From the NCBI RefSeq assembly GCF_019904255.1, contig NZ_CP063203.1:806001-870000 (forward strand): DNA of 64,000 nucleotides, written 5' to 3'. A program made the translations under genes and the position numbers. Shown here piece by piece: positions 17,232 to 26,530 of this stretch (position 1 is the first letter of the stretch; every line of letters starts with the position of its first letter). The stretch comes from Marixanthomonas sp. SCSIO 43207 (GTDB lineage: Bacteria; Bacteroidota; Bacteroidia; Flavobacteriales; Flavobacteriaceae). The notes beneath the pieces were generated by a model. That model searched no databases, was not told where the DNA came from, and saw only the letters and a program-made list of their open reading frames with translations.

Positions 17232-17887
17232 TGTCATTAAGTAAAGAACAAATCGCACAACGCATCGCAAAAGAAGTAAAAGACGGGTATTACGTTAATC
17301 TTGGTATTGGTATTCCTACCTTAGTTGCCAATTTTGTAAGAGACGATATTCAAGTAGAATTTCAAAGTGAAAATGGAATATTAGGCATGGGACCTTTTCC
17401 TATTGAAGGTAAAGAAGACCCAGATTTAATTAACGCAGGTAAACAAACTATCACAGCATTACCCGGCGCATCATTTTTTGATTCTGCAATGAGTTTTTCA
17501 ATGATACGAGGGCAACACGTAGACTTAACAATATTAGGCTCTATGGAAGTCGCTCAAAACGGAAACATAGCCAACTGGAAAATACCGAGTAAAATGGTAA
17601 AAGGAATGGGGGGCGCAATGGATTTGGTTGCTTCAGCAGAAAATATTATTGTTGCAATGATGCATACCAACCGAGCCGGAAATTCAAAATTACTAAAAGA
17701 ATGTACCCTTCCGTTAACGGGAGTTGCTTGTGTAAAAAAAATAGTTACAAACCTTGCCGTACTAGAAGTAAAAGATAATGCCTTTCATTTGCTAGAACGA
17801 GCTCCAGGCGTAAGTATAGAAGAAATTCAAGAAGCTACAGAAGGTACTCTGGTTGTAGAAGGAGATATTCCGGAAATGCAATTATAA
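17231..17887 (+). CDS. scoB: 3-oxoacid CoA-transferase, subunit B
   Basis: A 218-residue beta subunit. The catalytic glutamate lies in the SENGILGMGPFP motif at about residue 50, where it forms the glutamyl-CoA thioester; GIGIPTLVANF and DLTILGSMEVAQNGNIANWKIP are also family hallmarks. ATG at 17231 shares one base with the A-subunit stop. A terminator follows 20 bases after its stop. Confidence 0.93.
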   Translation: MSLSKEQIAQRIAKEVKDGYYVNLGIGIPTLVANFVRDDIQVEFQSENGILGMGPFPIEGKEDPDLINAGKQTITALPGASFFDSAMSFSMIRGQHVDLTILGSMEVAQNGNIANWKIPSKMVKGMGGAMDLVASAENIIVAMMHTNRAGNSKLLKECTLPLTGVACVKKIVTNLAVLEVKDNAFHLLERAPGVSIEEIQEATEGTLVVEGDIPEMQL

Positions 17888-17908
17888 GAATACAAAGCTC
17901 AAAACTTT

Positions 17909-17938
17909 AAGCCGATGTAAATACATTGGCTTTTTTTA
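17909..17938 (+). terminator. Rho-independent terminator after scoB
   Basis: Stem AAGCCGATGT / ACATTGGCTT (one G-T pair) with a 4-base loop and a run of seven T. Confidence 0.85.
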
Positions 17939-18088
17939 TTTCAAAAAATAAGATATTTCTTACGTATAAGGCTAAAATGTTAAAATTTTAAGTATTTAAT
18001 CGAATTAATATGTTTTTTATCGACTTATTATAGATTTCTTTTTCATATTAGCAATCCCAAATTTGATGAACTAACTAAAAACTTACTT

Positions 18089-18178
18089 ATGAAAAACATA
18101 ATTAACTCCCTAAAGAATACAGTGCTTTTAATAAAGAATGTATTCTATGTTGCAAAAAAAGTGTTTTTGCTCATGTAA
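18089..18178 (+). CDS. Possible 29-residue hydrophobic/basic peptide
   Basis: ATG to TAA, 29 residues beginning MKNIINSLKNTVLLIKNVF, alternating basic and aliphatic residues. It lies in an otherwise empty gap and ends 66 bases before a perfect terminator stem in its direction. A one-mismatch -7-like box TAGATTTC lies about 60 bases upstream. There is no homology evidence and the ORF could be chance in AT-rich DNA; low confidence. Confidence 0.22.
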   Translation: MKNIINSLKNTVLLIKNVFYVAKKVFLLM

Positions 18179-18244
18179 CTACTTAACGTAGGCTATTTTA
18201 GGCTTATTTAATTATGCCCCGAATCTGCAACGATTCATATAATA

Positions 18245-18280
18245 AACCCGTTCTTTGTGAGGTTAGAACGGGTTCTTTTT
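18245..18280. terminator. Bidirectional rho-independent terminator
   Basis: Perfect 10-base stem AACCCGTTCT / AGAACGGGTT (18245-18254 with 18265-18274), loop of 10, T-rich tail on the plus side and TTTATT on the minus side, directly next to the stop of the minus-strand ABC gene. On the plus side no annotated gene other than the 29-codon ORF needs it, because scoB has its own terminator. Confidence 0.85.
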
Positions 18281-19967
18281 ATATCCCCTTTGGGATAGCG
18301 TCAATAAGTTTTTTGGTATAGTCTTTTGAAGGATTTTCATAAATCTCATCTGCATCTCCTATTTCTTCTATTTTACCCTCATTCATCACTAAAAGTTGAT
18401 CTGCCATATATTTTACAACTGCCAGATCGTGAGAGATGAAAAGGTACGTAAACCCGAAATCATCCTTAAGTTCATTTAATAAGTTTAATACTTGAGCTTG
18501 CACAGATATATCTAATGCTGAAACAGACTCATCACAAATCACAAGTTTTGGCTCTAGGGCAATTGTTCTGGCAATACCCACGCGTTGACGTTGCCCACCG
18601 GATAATTCGTGTGGATAGCGATAAAAAAAGGTATCGTTTAAGCCTACTCTGTTTAAAAGAACCATAGCTTTCTCCTTACGTTCGGTTTTTGAATATCCTA
18701 TGCCGTGCACTTTCATAGGCTCAACAATAGATTCGCCAATAAGCAAACGTGGATTTAAAGAAGAATAAGGGTCTTGAAAAACAAGCTGAATTTCTTTTCT
18801 AAGCTTTCGTATTTCAAGGCTATTGAGTTTTGTTAAATCTTTTCCTCTGTAAAGAATTTTTCCTTTTGTAGCTTTTTCCAGCTGTAAAATTGTTTTACCC
18901 AAAGTAGATTTTCCGCAGCCAGATTCACCTACCAAGCCCATAGTTTCTCCTTCAAAGAGTGCAAAACTTACATCATTTACCGCCTTAACGGTTTTTTTAG
19001 GTTTTAAAAAGCCAACATTGCTGTAATACTCTTTTTCTAGATTTTTTACCTCTAGTAAAGGTGGTTGGGTATATATTTTTTTATGTTGCTTTGCTCGTTC
19101 TTGACGGGTTTCAATTTCCGAAATAAAACTTTTATCTGCAATTGATGCAATTGTAGGTAGTTTTTTTAGTCGTTTTTCAAGTGTTGGTCTTGACGCCAAT
19201 AGCGCTTTGGTATATTCAGCTTTGGGGTTTTTAAAAAGGTCTTTTACGGTTCCGGTTTCAACAATATTCCCTTGATACATTACTATTACTCGGTCGGCAA
19301 TTTCTGAAACCAGTGCCAAATCATGAGAAATAAAAATTAAACTCATACCGGTTTCATTTTGTAACTCTTTTAAAAGTTGTAAAATTTCTTTTTGAACCGT
19401 TACATCTAGCGCGGTTGTGGGTTCATCTGCTATTAATAATTTTGGTTTGCAAGCAATTGCCATAGCAATCATAACTCGTTGCATTTGCCCTCCGCTTATT
19501 TGGTGTGGGTAGCTTGAATATAACTCATTGGGTCTTGGCAGTTTTACTTTTTCAAACAGAGATAAGGTTTCTTTTTTTGCTTTAGCAGCAGAATAATTTA
19601 AATGATGCCTAAGTATTTCTGAGACTTGAAATCCGCAAGTAAGGGATGGGTTTAATGCACTCATCGGTTCTTGAAAAATCATTGCAATTTCATTCCCCCG
19701 AAATTTTTGCAGCTGTTTGGAAGTGAATGATACTAAGTTTTGATCTTTAAATGTAATACTCCCTTTGATGTTAGTAATTTTTTCAGGTAGTAAGCCCATG
19801 ATTGACATAGCCGTTACAGACTTACCCGAACCTGATTCTCCAACCACCCCAACTATTTCATTTTCGGAAACATTGAATGATATTTCGTGAATAACTTCTG
19901 TACATTTTTTTTTTGTTCCGAAGGAAATAGAAAGGTTTGAAACTGAAAGAAGCGGTTTGTTTTGCAT
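18279..19967 (-). CDS. Fused double ABC transporter ATP-binding protein (peptide/nickel type, DppD-DppF-like)
   Basis: A 562-residue protein with two complete ABC ATPase domains in one chain, as in GsiA or YejF. The first half has Walker A GESGSGKS (43-50), signature ISGGQMQRV and Walker [13 protein letters not shown]; the second has GESGCGKS, signature [12 protein letters not shown] and [12 protein letters not shown], each followed by the GNIVETG or GKIEEIG tail and the oligopeptide-type C-terminal motif. It energises uptake or export of peptides or metals, but no permease or binding protein lies nearby, so it must pair with components elsewhere. ATG start with a -7 box just upstream. Confidence 0.93.
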   Translation of the reverse strand: MQNKPLLSVSNLSISFGTKKKCTEVIHEISFNVSENEIVGVVGESGSGKSVTAMSIMGLLPEKITNIKGSITFKDQNLVSFTSKQLQKFRGNEIAMIFQEPMSALNPSLTCGFQVSEILRHHLNYSAAKAKKETLSLFEKVKLPRPNELYSSYPHQISGGQMQRVMIAMAIACKPKLLIADEPTTALDVTVQKEILQLLKELQNETGMSLIFISHDLALVSEIADRVIVMYQGNIVETGTVKDLFKNPKAEYTKALLASRPTLEKRLKKLPTIASIADKSFISEIETRQERAKQHKKIYTQPPLLEVKNLEKEYYSNVGFLKPKKTVKAVNDVSFALFEGETMGLVGESGCGKSTLGKTILQLEKATKGKILYRGKDLTKLNSLEIRKLRKEIQLVFQDPYSSLNPRLLIGESIVEPMKVHGIGYSKTERKEKAMVLLNRVGLNDTFFYRYPHELSGGQRQRVGIARTIALEPKLVICDESVSALDISVQAQVLNLLNELKDDFGFTYLFISHDLAVVKYMADQLLVMNEGKIEEIGDADEIYENPSKDYTKKLIDAIPKGI

Positions 19968-19972
19968 AAAAT

Positions 19973-19980
19973 CAAAAATA
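19973..19980 (-). promoter_or_regulatory. -7 box candidate for the ABC protein gene
   Basis: Minus-strand TATTTTTG, a full TAnnTTTG match, 5 bases before the ATG; the very short leader it implies lowers confidence. No -33 TTG seen. Confidence 0.3.
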
Positions 19981-20406
19981 AGAATTTTAACGCTATTTCT
20001 ATTTTATTCTTTATCCTACGTATTTACTAGAGTTTAGCGTTTTTTCTTACAAATTTTAACAACTAATTGTCAGTAGTTTATCGATTATTTTTGGTTTTTA
20101 TTAATATTTTAGCTTAATTCGTAACAGTTTTTTAACAATTGGACCGTTTTATTGCTGTTTATGACGAAAAGATATCTTTTTTATGAATTTACTAATCTCT
20201 TTAATTCTTTTAAAGATGTTACGCGAAATGTAAAGCAACCACCGCGTCTATTTTTTAATTTTCTGTTAGAACCATCAAACCATCTTTACTTTCTCTTGTA
20301 TCCCCTTCACTTATCTAAAGTATCCCAAATAGAATTATCTCTCAAACAGTTATTTTACCAATCCTTTTGGTCAAAAACTAAGACCGTATACGATTAAATT
20401 AAAGTG

Positions 20407-20429
20407 AGTGTATTGCCCCACAATACACT
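20407..20429 (+). repeat. Perfect inverted repeat (hairpin) upstream of the subtilase unit
   Basis: AGTGTATTG and CAATACACT form a perfect 9-base stem around a 5-base loop (CCCCA). No T-run follows, so it is not a simple terminator; it could be an operator or 5' leader structure. Confidence 0.6.
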
Positions 20430-20487
20430 ATCCCCACAAATAATTATAACAATCAAACCTAAGTATTAACCCAAATATTCACTAATT

Positions 20488-20649
20488 ATGAGAAACAAGT
20501 ATAAAGACCTTGCTGGCGCATTGTCACTAACAATAGCTTCAAGTATTGGTTTTTCGCAAGAAAGTCTAAAAATTCCTCTTTATAGACTGGGCATATATTC
20601 TCAAAACAATTCATTTTTTTATAACCCTTTAACAACCCTATCTTTATGA
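20488..20649 (+). CDS. 53-residue signal-peptide-bearing mini-protein coupled to the subtilase gene
   Basis: ATG to TGA, 53 residues. The first 24 (MRNKYKDLAGALSLTIASSI then GFSQ) form a convincing signal peptide with an SQ cleavage site like that of the neighbouring protease, and the mature part would be only about 29 residues (ESLKIPLYRLGIYSQNNSFF onward). Its stop overlaps the protease start as ATGA at 20646-20649, the usual sign of translational coupling. It could be a leader peptide, a secreted mini-protein, or the 5' remnant of an older gene whose body was replaced. No homology is recognised. Confidence 0.45.
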   Translation: MRNKYKDLAGALSLTIASSIGFSQESLKIPLYRLGIYSQNNSFFYNPLTTLSL

Positions 20650-23600
20650 AATTTCAGTACCTCTTAAATAAGGGCGCATTTACTATTGCGTTGCTTTTAA
20701 CCGCAGGAATGGCTTTTTCACAAACTAAAGGCCAATTAAAACAAATTACAAGTCGGTATGACTTAAACAACTTATCTCAACTAGAAAAAAGACTAGACAA
20801 CGAGAATAAACAGCAGAAACAAGAAGTTTTAGCATTAGCTCAACAAAGAAATATTCAAACTAAAATTTCTTTACCAGATGGAGGATTTGCCGAGCTTCAA
20901 TATTTTGCAGATGATGGAAGCCCTATCTATTACAGAACATTTAATGCAAATGCCGCTGTATCAACACGAACCAACTTTCTTAATTCTGGAGGTAATCTAG
21001 GGTTAAATCTAGATGGACAAAACATGATAGCTTATGTTTGGGATGGAGGTCACGCTAGAGTGACTCATCAAGAATACGATGGCCCAGGCGGCTCTAATCG
21101 CGTAAGTGTTGAAGATGCTGCTTCTGAAGGTGGTACACAGCTTAACTTTCACGCTGCTCACGTTACAGGAACAATAACTGCTTCTGGTGTACAGGCCAGT
21201 GCCAAAGGTATGTCTCCGCAATCTAGAGTAAGAGGCTATATGTGGAATAATGATGTAGCCGAAGCAACAGCTGCCGCATCAAACGGAATGCTTCTATCAA
21301 ACCATAGCTACGGGTATCGCTCAGATTTGGTTCCAGATTATTATTTTGGTGCTTACATCACAGAATCACGTAATTGGGATGAGGTAATGCACAATGCTCC
21401 ATATTATTTGATGGTTGTAGCTGCCGGAAATGACGGAAATACAAATTATAACGGCTCTCCATTAAATGGAAATTCTGCATATGATAAATTAACTGGTCAT
21501 TCTACTTCAAAAAACAACTTGGTAGTAGCAAACGCTCAAGATGCCAATATTGATTCAAACGGTAATTTAATAAGCGTTACCATAAATAGCTCAAGTAGTG
21601 AAGGGCCTACAGATGATTTAAGAATTAAACCAGATATTACCGGAAATGGTACTTCGGTGTATTCTACCTATGAAAACAGTGATACTGCGTATGCAAGTAT
21701 TACCGGAACCTCTATGGCTTCACCAAATGTTACAGGTACATTATTGCTTTTACAACAACATCACAATGACTTAAACGGAAACTTTATGCGTGCTGCAACA
21801 TTAAAAGGCTTGGCTATGCACACAGCAGATGATGCAGGTCCTTCTGGGCCAGATGCTGTATATGGTTGGGGACTTTTGAATGCTAAGCGTGCCGCAGAAA
21901 CCATAACCGATGAAGGAGCCAACTCTATTATTGATGAATTAACATTAAACTCTGGAGAAACTTATACTATCACAGTAAACGCAGACGGAGTAAATGATTT
22001 AATGGCTTCTATTTCTTGGACTGATGTTCCTGGAACTGCAACCACACAAACAAACTCATCAACGCCTAGATTGGTAAATGATTTGGATATACGAGTTACA
22101 AAAGGTGGTTCAACATATACACCCTACAAACTTACATCTATAACTAGTAACGGAACGGGAGATAACAATGTAGATCCCTTTGAACGTGTTGATGTTGCAA
22201 ATGCATCTGGAACGTACACTATTACAGTAACAAACAAAGGAAACTTAAGCGGCGGAAGTCAAAACTTTAGTTTAATTGTTACAGGTATTACAGAAGAAAG
22301 TGTGGTTTGTGAAGCAACTACGCCAAACAATGTTACCGTTTCAGGTGTAGGATCCAATTCTGCAATTGTGACTTGGGATGCTGTATCTGGCGCTACTTAT
22401 GATGTACGCTACCGTGAAAATGGCTCAAGTTCTTGGACCACTCAAGCTGCTTCGGGAGTATCTACAACTTTAAGCGGGTTAACTCCAGAAACAAGCTATG
22501 AGGTTCAAGTAAGAAGTAAATGTAACGACGGAAGTACTTCAAATTACTCTGCTTCAGAAAACTTTACAACTTCAGAAGTGCAACTTAATTATTGTGATTC
22601 GCAAGGAAATAATGTAAGTGATGAATACATTGGGCAAGTTGAAATAGGCTCAATTGACAATACTTCAGGATCTGGAAATGGGTATTCAGACTTTACAAAC
22701 CTGAGTACAGACTTAGCCAAAAATAGTTCTGCAACAATTACTGTTACACCAGTTTGGACAGGAACGGTATATTCTGAAGGATATTCAGTTTGGATTGATT
22801 ATAACCAAGATGGAGACTTTAACGATAGTGGTGAACAAGTGTGGTCACGGGCTGCATCTACAACTACACCTGTAAGCGGAAGTTTTACGGTGCCTTCTTC
22901 AGCACTAAGCGGAAATACTAGAATGCGTGTTTCTATGAAGTATAACGGAATTCCTACTGCTTGTGAAACTTTCACTTATGGAGAAGTAGAAGATTATACA
23001 GTAACTATTTCCGGAAGTGGAGCTGATACACAAGCACCTTCAGCACCAACAAGTTTGGCGTCTTCCAATATTACTCAAACTTCTGTTGCTCTTAGTTGGA
23101 ATGCTTCAACAGATAATGTAGGTGTTACGGGGTATGAAGTGTTTCAAGGAAATACAAGTTTAGGCACTGTTACTGGTACGTCTACCAATATTACCGGACT
23201 TTCACCAGCAACTACGTATTCATTTAAAGTAAGAGCATTTGATGCTGCATCAAATAATTCATCTTACAGTAATACTGTAAATGTCACTACACAATCTAAT
23301 ACTGTTACCTACTGTGATACACAAGGAAACAACTCTTCATATGAGTGGATTGATTTAGTTAGATTAAACAATTTAAATAATGTGACAGGAAACGACGGCG
23401 GATATGCAGATTATACAAACTTATCTGCCAACCTTCCTTATGGATCAAATACGCTTTACATAAGTGCAGGATTCTCAAGCTCTAGTTACCGCGAGTACTG
23501 GAAAATCTGGATTGATTATGATCAAGATGGAACTTTTGAAAACAATGAAGTACTTGCCAGCGGCTCTTCTACAAGTAGCGGAACGCTAAGTGCAACATTC

Positions 23601-24020
23601 TCAGTTCCAACGACAGCTTTACCAGGACCTACTCGTATGCGTGTTTCTATGAAATACAATAGCGCTCAAACTGCCTGTGAGACCTTCTCATATGGTGAGG
23701 TTGAAGATTATACTGTAAATATAGGACAAGCAGCAAATACAACGAATGCTGAAGAGCAAAACTATGGTTCATTAGGTATATCTGAAGCAGCTTTTGGCAT
23801 TAATATGTATCCAAACCCTGCTGAAAACATTTTAAATATTGAATTACTTGATAATCGCGAGGCAACATATTCAATTTATAATGTTTTAGGTCAACAAGTA
23901 TTGAACGGTTCATTAAACAGAACTGCAACCATCAATGTAAGTACTCTTTCTGATGGGCTTTATATCGTTAAAATTAACGATGGCCAAAAAGAACTGGTAG
24001 AACGGTTTATTAAAGAGTAA
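20646..24020 (+). CDS. Secreted subtilisin-like serine protease with FN3 and GEVED domains and T9SS sorting signal
   Basis: A 1124-residue multidomain S8 peptidase for the cell surface or medium. Signal peptide 1-26 (ends AFSQ). The catalytic domain shows Asp in VWDGG (D133), His in FHAAHVTGT (H169), oxyanion Asn in AAGNDG (N262) and Ser in GTSMASP (S356). A jelly-roll-like region follows (about 430-550), then FN3 (about 555-643), GEVED (about 648-788, ending YGEVEDYTVTI), a second FN3 (about 794-882), a second GEVED (about 887-1026) and a C-terminal type A T9SS sorting domain (about 1051-1124: MYPNPAENILNIEL, DGLYIVKI). It fits the PorW/GldH machinery encoded nearby. ATG start inside the ATGA overlap with the mini-ORF. 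Confidence 0.95.
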   Translation: MKFQYLLNKGAFTIALLLTAGMAFSQTKGQLKQITSRYDLNNLSQLEKRLDNENKQQKQEVLALAQQRNIQTKISLPDGGFAELQYFADDGSPIYYRTFNANAAVSTRTNFLNSGGNLGLNLDGQNMIAYVWDGGHARVTHQEYDGPGGSNRVSVEDAASEGGTQLNFHAAHVTGTITASGVQASAKGMSPQSRVRGYMWNNDVAEATAAASNGMLLSNHSYGYRSDLVPDYYFGAYITESRNWDEVMHNAPYYLMVVAAGNDGNTNYNGSPLNGNSAYDKLTGHSTSKNNLVVANAQDANIDSNGNLISVTINSSSSEGPTDDLRIKPDITGNGTSVYSTYENSDTAYASITGTSMASPNVTGTLLLLQQHHNDLNGNFMRAATLKGLAMHTADDAGPSGPDAVYGWGLLNAKRAAETITDEGANSIIDELTLNSGETYTITVNADGVNDLMASISWTDVPGTATTQTNSSTPRLVNDLDIRVTKGGSTYTPYKLTSITSNGTGDNNVDPFERVDVANASGTYTITVTNKGNLSGGSQNFSLIVTGITEESVVCEATTPNNVTVSGVGSNSAIVTWDAVSGATYDVRYRENGSSSWTTQAASGVSTTLSGLTPETSYEVQVRSKCNDGSTSNYSASENFTTSEVQLNYCDSQGNNVSDEYIGQVEIGSIDNTSGSGNGYSDFTNLSTDLAKNSSATITVTPVWTGTVYSEGYSVWIDYNQDGDFNDSGEQVWSRAASTTTPVSGSFTVPSSALSGNTRMRVSMKYNGIPTACETFTYGEVEDYTVTISGSGADTQAPSAPTSLASSNITQTSVALSWNASTDNVGVTGYEVFQGNTSLGTVTGTSTNITGLSPATTYSFKVRAFDAASNNSSYSNTVNVTTQSNTVTYCDTQGNNSSYEWIDLVRLNNLNNVTGNDGGYADYTNLSANLPYGSNTLYISAGFSSSSYREYWKIWIDYDQDGTFENNEVLASGSSTSSGTLSATFSVPTTALPGPTRMRVSMKYNSAQTACETFSYGEVEDYTVNIGQAANTTNAEEQNYGSLGISEAAFGINMYPNPAENILNIELLDNREATYSIYNVLGQQVLNGSLNRTATINVSTLSDGLYIVKINDGQKELVERFIKE

Positions 24021-24064
24021 TTGTTAAATTAGTTTTAGTTAATTCTGATTGTGTCAGAATGAGT

Positions 24065-24104
24065 AACCCTTCGCTATAAAAAGTGAGGGGTTTACTTTTT
24101 TTGA
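24065..24104 (+). terminator. Rho-independent terminator after the subtilase gene
   Basis: Stem AACCCTTCGCT / AGTGAGGGGTT (24065-24075 with 24082-24092, with G-T pairs), 6-base loop, T-rich tail. Confidence 0.8.
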
Positions 24105-24109
24105 AAAAC

Positions 24110-24823
24110 TTAAACACTCAACACTTCGTCTTCATCTAATAATGGTTCATTACGTAGCTTTAAGAATATTTGTGCAACAGTAATAGTGTCTTTTTCACAG
24201 TACAAAATTATGCGGTCAATATCTTTTTCTTCATAATATACGTTGCGCACATCACTACCATCAATATCATCTTTTGGAGAAGGAATTCCTAAGACGTATG
24301 CCATTAATTTTAAAGAAGTAAATGTTTTATAATCACCAAATTTCCATAGCTCTAAGGTGTCCAAATGTGGTACTTCCCAAGGCTTTTTTCCGAATAAGTT
24401 GAGCTTAAAAGGAAGCATTATCCCGTGAATAATCATTCGACGGGCGATGTAGGGAAAATCAAATTCTTTTCCATTGTGTGCACACAGTAAATGCTGCGGT
24501 TTATTAAAGTGTGTTTGAAGCAGCGTTTTAAATTCTTTTAAAATTTGAATTTCGTCCCCATGAAAACTCGTTACGCGAAAGCTACGCACATCTCCTTTTA
24601 GTTTAAAATACCCTACTGAAATGCAAACAATTTTTCCAAATTCTGCCCAAATACCAGCCCGCTCATAAAACTCTGAGGGCGAATATTCATCTTTACGCTG
24701 GTATTGAGTTTTTTGTTCCCAAAGTTGTTTTGTAGTATCATCTAGGTGACTGTAATCACTATGTTGAGGTACGGTTTCAATATCCAAAAACAATACATGT
24801 TCCAGATTAATTCTAGTAAGCAT
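24110..24823 (-). CDS. 3'-5' exonuclease, DEDD superfamily (PolB-like exonuclease)
   Basis: A 237-residue stand-alone proofreading-type exonuclease. The Exo I motif is LFLDIETVPQ (D14, E16), Exo II lies in CAHNGKEFDFPYIARRM, and Exo III in YCEKDTITVAQIFLKL. The protein matches the predicted 3'-5' exonuclease related to the DNA polymerase B exonuclease domain found across Bacteroidota; its repair role is inferred. ATG start. It is followed in the same direction by nothing but the subtilase terminator, and preceded by the serine hydrolase gene (45-base gap). Confidence 0.88.
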   Translation of the reverse strand: MLTRINLEHVLFLDIETVPQHSDYSHLDDTTKQLWEQKTQYQRKDEYSPSEFYERAGIWAEFGKIVCISVGYFKLKGDVRSFRVTSFHGDEIQILKEFKTLLQTHFNKPQHLLCAHNGKEFDFPYIARRMIIHGIMLPFKLNLFGKKPWEVPHLDTLELWKFGDYKTFTSLKLMAYVLGIPSPKDDIDGSDVRNVYYEEKDIDRIILYCEKDTITVAQIFLKLRNEPLLDEDEVLSV

Positions 24824-24868
24824 ACGGTTGAAATTTATAATCGGGGAGAATTTAAAGCTACAAAAAAA

Positions 24869-26017
24869 TTATGAACCGTTTTTAAGCATGTTGTAGGTTT
24901 CTTCAATATAAATATAAAAGTCACTACTGAAAGGGTCATCTTCTTTAGCACCTCTTTTATGACCTAATCTAGTTATAATCAAATTATCTTCAGGAACAAC
25001 TATTACATATTGACCCAAAATACCTCGCATAGCAAACACCTTTTTACCGTTAACTTCATTAAGCCAAAAGCCATAACCATACTCTGGGCTATCTTTAAAT
25101 CGAGGTTGAATTGATTTAGCAACAAAGGTTGAATCTAGTAGTTGTTTGCCGTTCCATTTTCCAAAATCTTTATAAAGCTTTCCAAAACGTGAAAAATCAC
25201 GAGCATTACTTCCTATGCAACAATATGCTTTTACTAAGCGGTTTTTTTCATCATCAACCTGCCATAATGCAGGGTTTTCTGCACCCATAGGTTGCCAAAA
25301 TTTATCTTGTAAATAAGCAGATAAGTCTAAGCTTGTTGGCTCAATAGCTTTTTGAATTACCATTGCTAGCAATTGGGTGTTACCACTTAAGTATTTATAT
25401 TTTTCTCCTGGCGTTTCTACTACTTTAAGGTTAAGAATGGTTTCAGCTAAGTTATCATCATAATAAGCTCTAGCAGTGATTCCGAAGGGATTTTTGTAAG
25501 ACTCATCCCAGTTTAACCCAGAGGCCATAGATGATAAATCACCTACTGTTAATCCTGTGTTTTTAAATTCAGAAAAAAAATCACCTACCGGTTGATTTAA
25601 ACTTTCTATATACCCGTCAGAAATAGCCTTTCCTAATAAAGCTGAAACAACGCTTTTTGCCATGGAGAAGGAATTGGTTTGTGATGCCTCATAGTAGTCT
25701 TCTGCATACGTTTCATGCCAGATACTATCGTTTTTAATGATTAAAAAAGCTATTGTTTCTAGCTCTTTATGGATTTCGGAAAGTTTTTGAGTAGGTACAA
25801 CCGTGTTATAATCTTTGCTTTTTGGCCAAGGTTGCGAATTATTACTTGCGGAAATGGTTTCGGTTTCAAAATATTTAAAGTCGTCTATAAAAGCCGTTGT
25901 ATGGCCCGTTAAATAAACAACGCGTATACCTTTTAATATGTAGTTATAATCGGTTATATAAAGAAGCGCAACACCAACAATTATAATAGTGACAAGGCCT
26001 TTAATTAGTTTTTTCAT
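24869..26017 (-). CDS. Serine hydrolase, beta-lactamase/class C family
   Basis: A 382-residue membrane-anchored or secreted serine hydrolase. An N-terminal hydrophobic helix (KKLIKGLVTIIIVGVALLYI) is followed by a beta-lactamase-like domain with the nucleophile motif SMAK (SxxK, S118 by this start), VGDLSSMASGLNWDE, and the YCCIGSNARDFSRFGKLY region that holds the second catalytic Tyr motif. Such enzymes include esterases, D-aminopeptidases and 6-aminohexanoate-dimer hydrolases; the substrate is unknown. A TTG five codons further upstream could also start it; ATG is preferred. The ogt gene ends 27 bases upstream. Confidence 0.85.
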   Translation of the reverse strand: MKKLIKGLVTIIIVGVALLYITDYNYILKGIRVVYLTGHTTAFIDDFKYFETETISASNNSQPWPKSKDYNTVVPTQKLSEIHKELETIAFLIIKNDSIWHETYAEDYYEASQTNSFSMAKSVVSALLGKAISDGYIESLNQPVGDFFSEFKNTGLTVGDLSSMASGLNWDESYKNPFGITARAYYDDNLAETILNLKVVETPGEKYKYLSGNTQLLAMVIQKAIEPTSLDLSAYLQDKFWQPMGAENPALWQVDDEKNRLVKAYCCIGSNARDFSRFGKLYKDFGKWNGKQLLDSTFVAKSIQPRFKDSPEYGYGFWLNEVNGKKVFAMRGILGQYVIVVPEDNLIITRLGHKRGAKEDDPFSSDFYIYIEETYNMLKNGS

Positions 26018-26044
26018 ATCTTTTGAATACAACTAAAATACATT

Positions 26045-26530
26045 TTAAAATAATTCTCCTTGCTTAACAGGGCTTTCATGCTGTAGCAACCATTTTTTTC
26101 GATGCAATCCGCCGGCGTATCCTGTTAAAGAGCCGTCACTACCTATCACACGATGACATGGAATAACAATAGAAATCGGGTTTTTACCGTTTGCTGAAGC
26201 TGCTGCACGAATCACTTTTGGGTCACCCAAAGTATTTGCCATATATTGGTAAGTGGTTGTTTTACCAAAGGGTATCGTTTGCAATTGTTCCCAAACTTTT
26301 TTCTGAAAAGTGGTTCCTTGTGGATTAAGCGGCAGATCAAACGTTTTTCGTGAACCGTTAAAATATTCGCTTAGTTGTAGTCGTGCGTTTTGAAGTGATT
26401 GCGGCAAAGATTCAACTATATCAATTCTAGAAGGAATTTTTTCATCTGTAAAAAGTACCGATGTTACTCCGTTTTCATTTCCTTTTATTTCAATCGTTCC
26501 TATTGGGCTATTTAGGTATGTTACTTTCAC
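26045..26530 (-). CDS. ogt: Methylated-DNA-[protein]-cysteine S-methyltransferase
   Basis: A 161-residue suicide repair protein that transfers the alkyl group of O6-alkylguanine to its own cysteine. The active site is IVIPCHRVIG (C125), with QLQTIPFGKTTTYQYMA (winged helix) and SLTGYAGGLHRKKWLLQHE after it. Starts at GTG, which overlaps the stop of the upstream transporter gene as GTGA (4 bases), implying translational coupling. Confidence 0.95.
   Translation of the reverse strand: MKVTYLNSPIGTIEIKGNENGVTSVLFTDEKIPSRIDIVESLPQSLQNARLQLSEYFNGSRKTFDLPLNPQGTTFQKKVWEQLQTIPFGKTTTYQYMANTLGDPKVIRAAASANGKNPISIVIPCHRVIGSDGSLTGYAGGLHRKKWLLQHESPVKQGELF

Larger units (their letters stand above)
17888..18278. 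other. Intergenic region between scoB and the ABC protein gene
   Basis: A 391-base AT-rich gap between two convergent genes. It holds the scoB terminator (17909-17938), a 29-codon ORF (18089-18178), a small GAATC/GATTC inverted repeat around 18221-18236, and a bidirectional terminator at 18245-18280. The presence of two terminators leaves room for one short independent transcript between them. Confidence 0.6.
19968..20645. other. Intergenic region upstream of the subtilase gene
   Basis: A 678-base AT-rich region. From left to right: a -7 box for the divergent ABC gene (19973-19980); a weak plus-strand -7 box TATTTTTG at 20086-20093 with a TTG 16 bases before it; an 81-codon frame (20152-20397) that I do not support as a gene; a perfect 9-base hairpin (20407-20429); and a 53-codon signal-peptide ORF (20488-20649). 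I see nothing else. Confidence 0.6.

Noticed and set aside
20152-20397. 81-codon plus-strand frame upstream of the subtilase
   Set aside because: TTG start, no recognisable domain or signal peptide, composition like surrounding AT-rich DNA. The ATG at 20161 is possible but nothing supports it.
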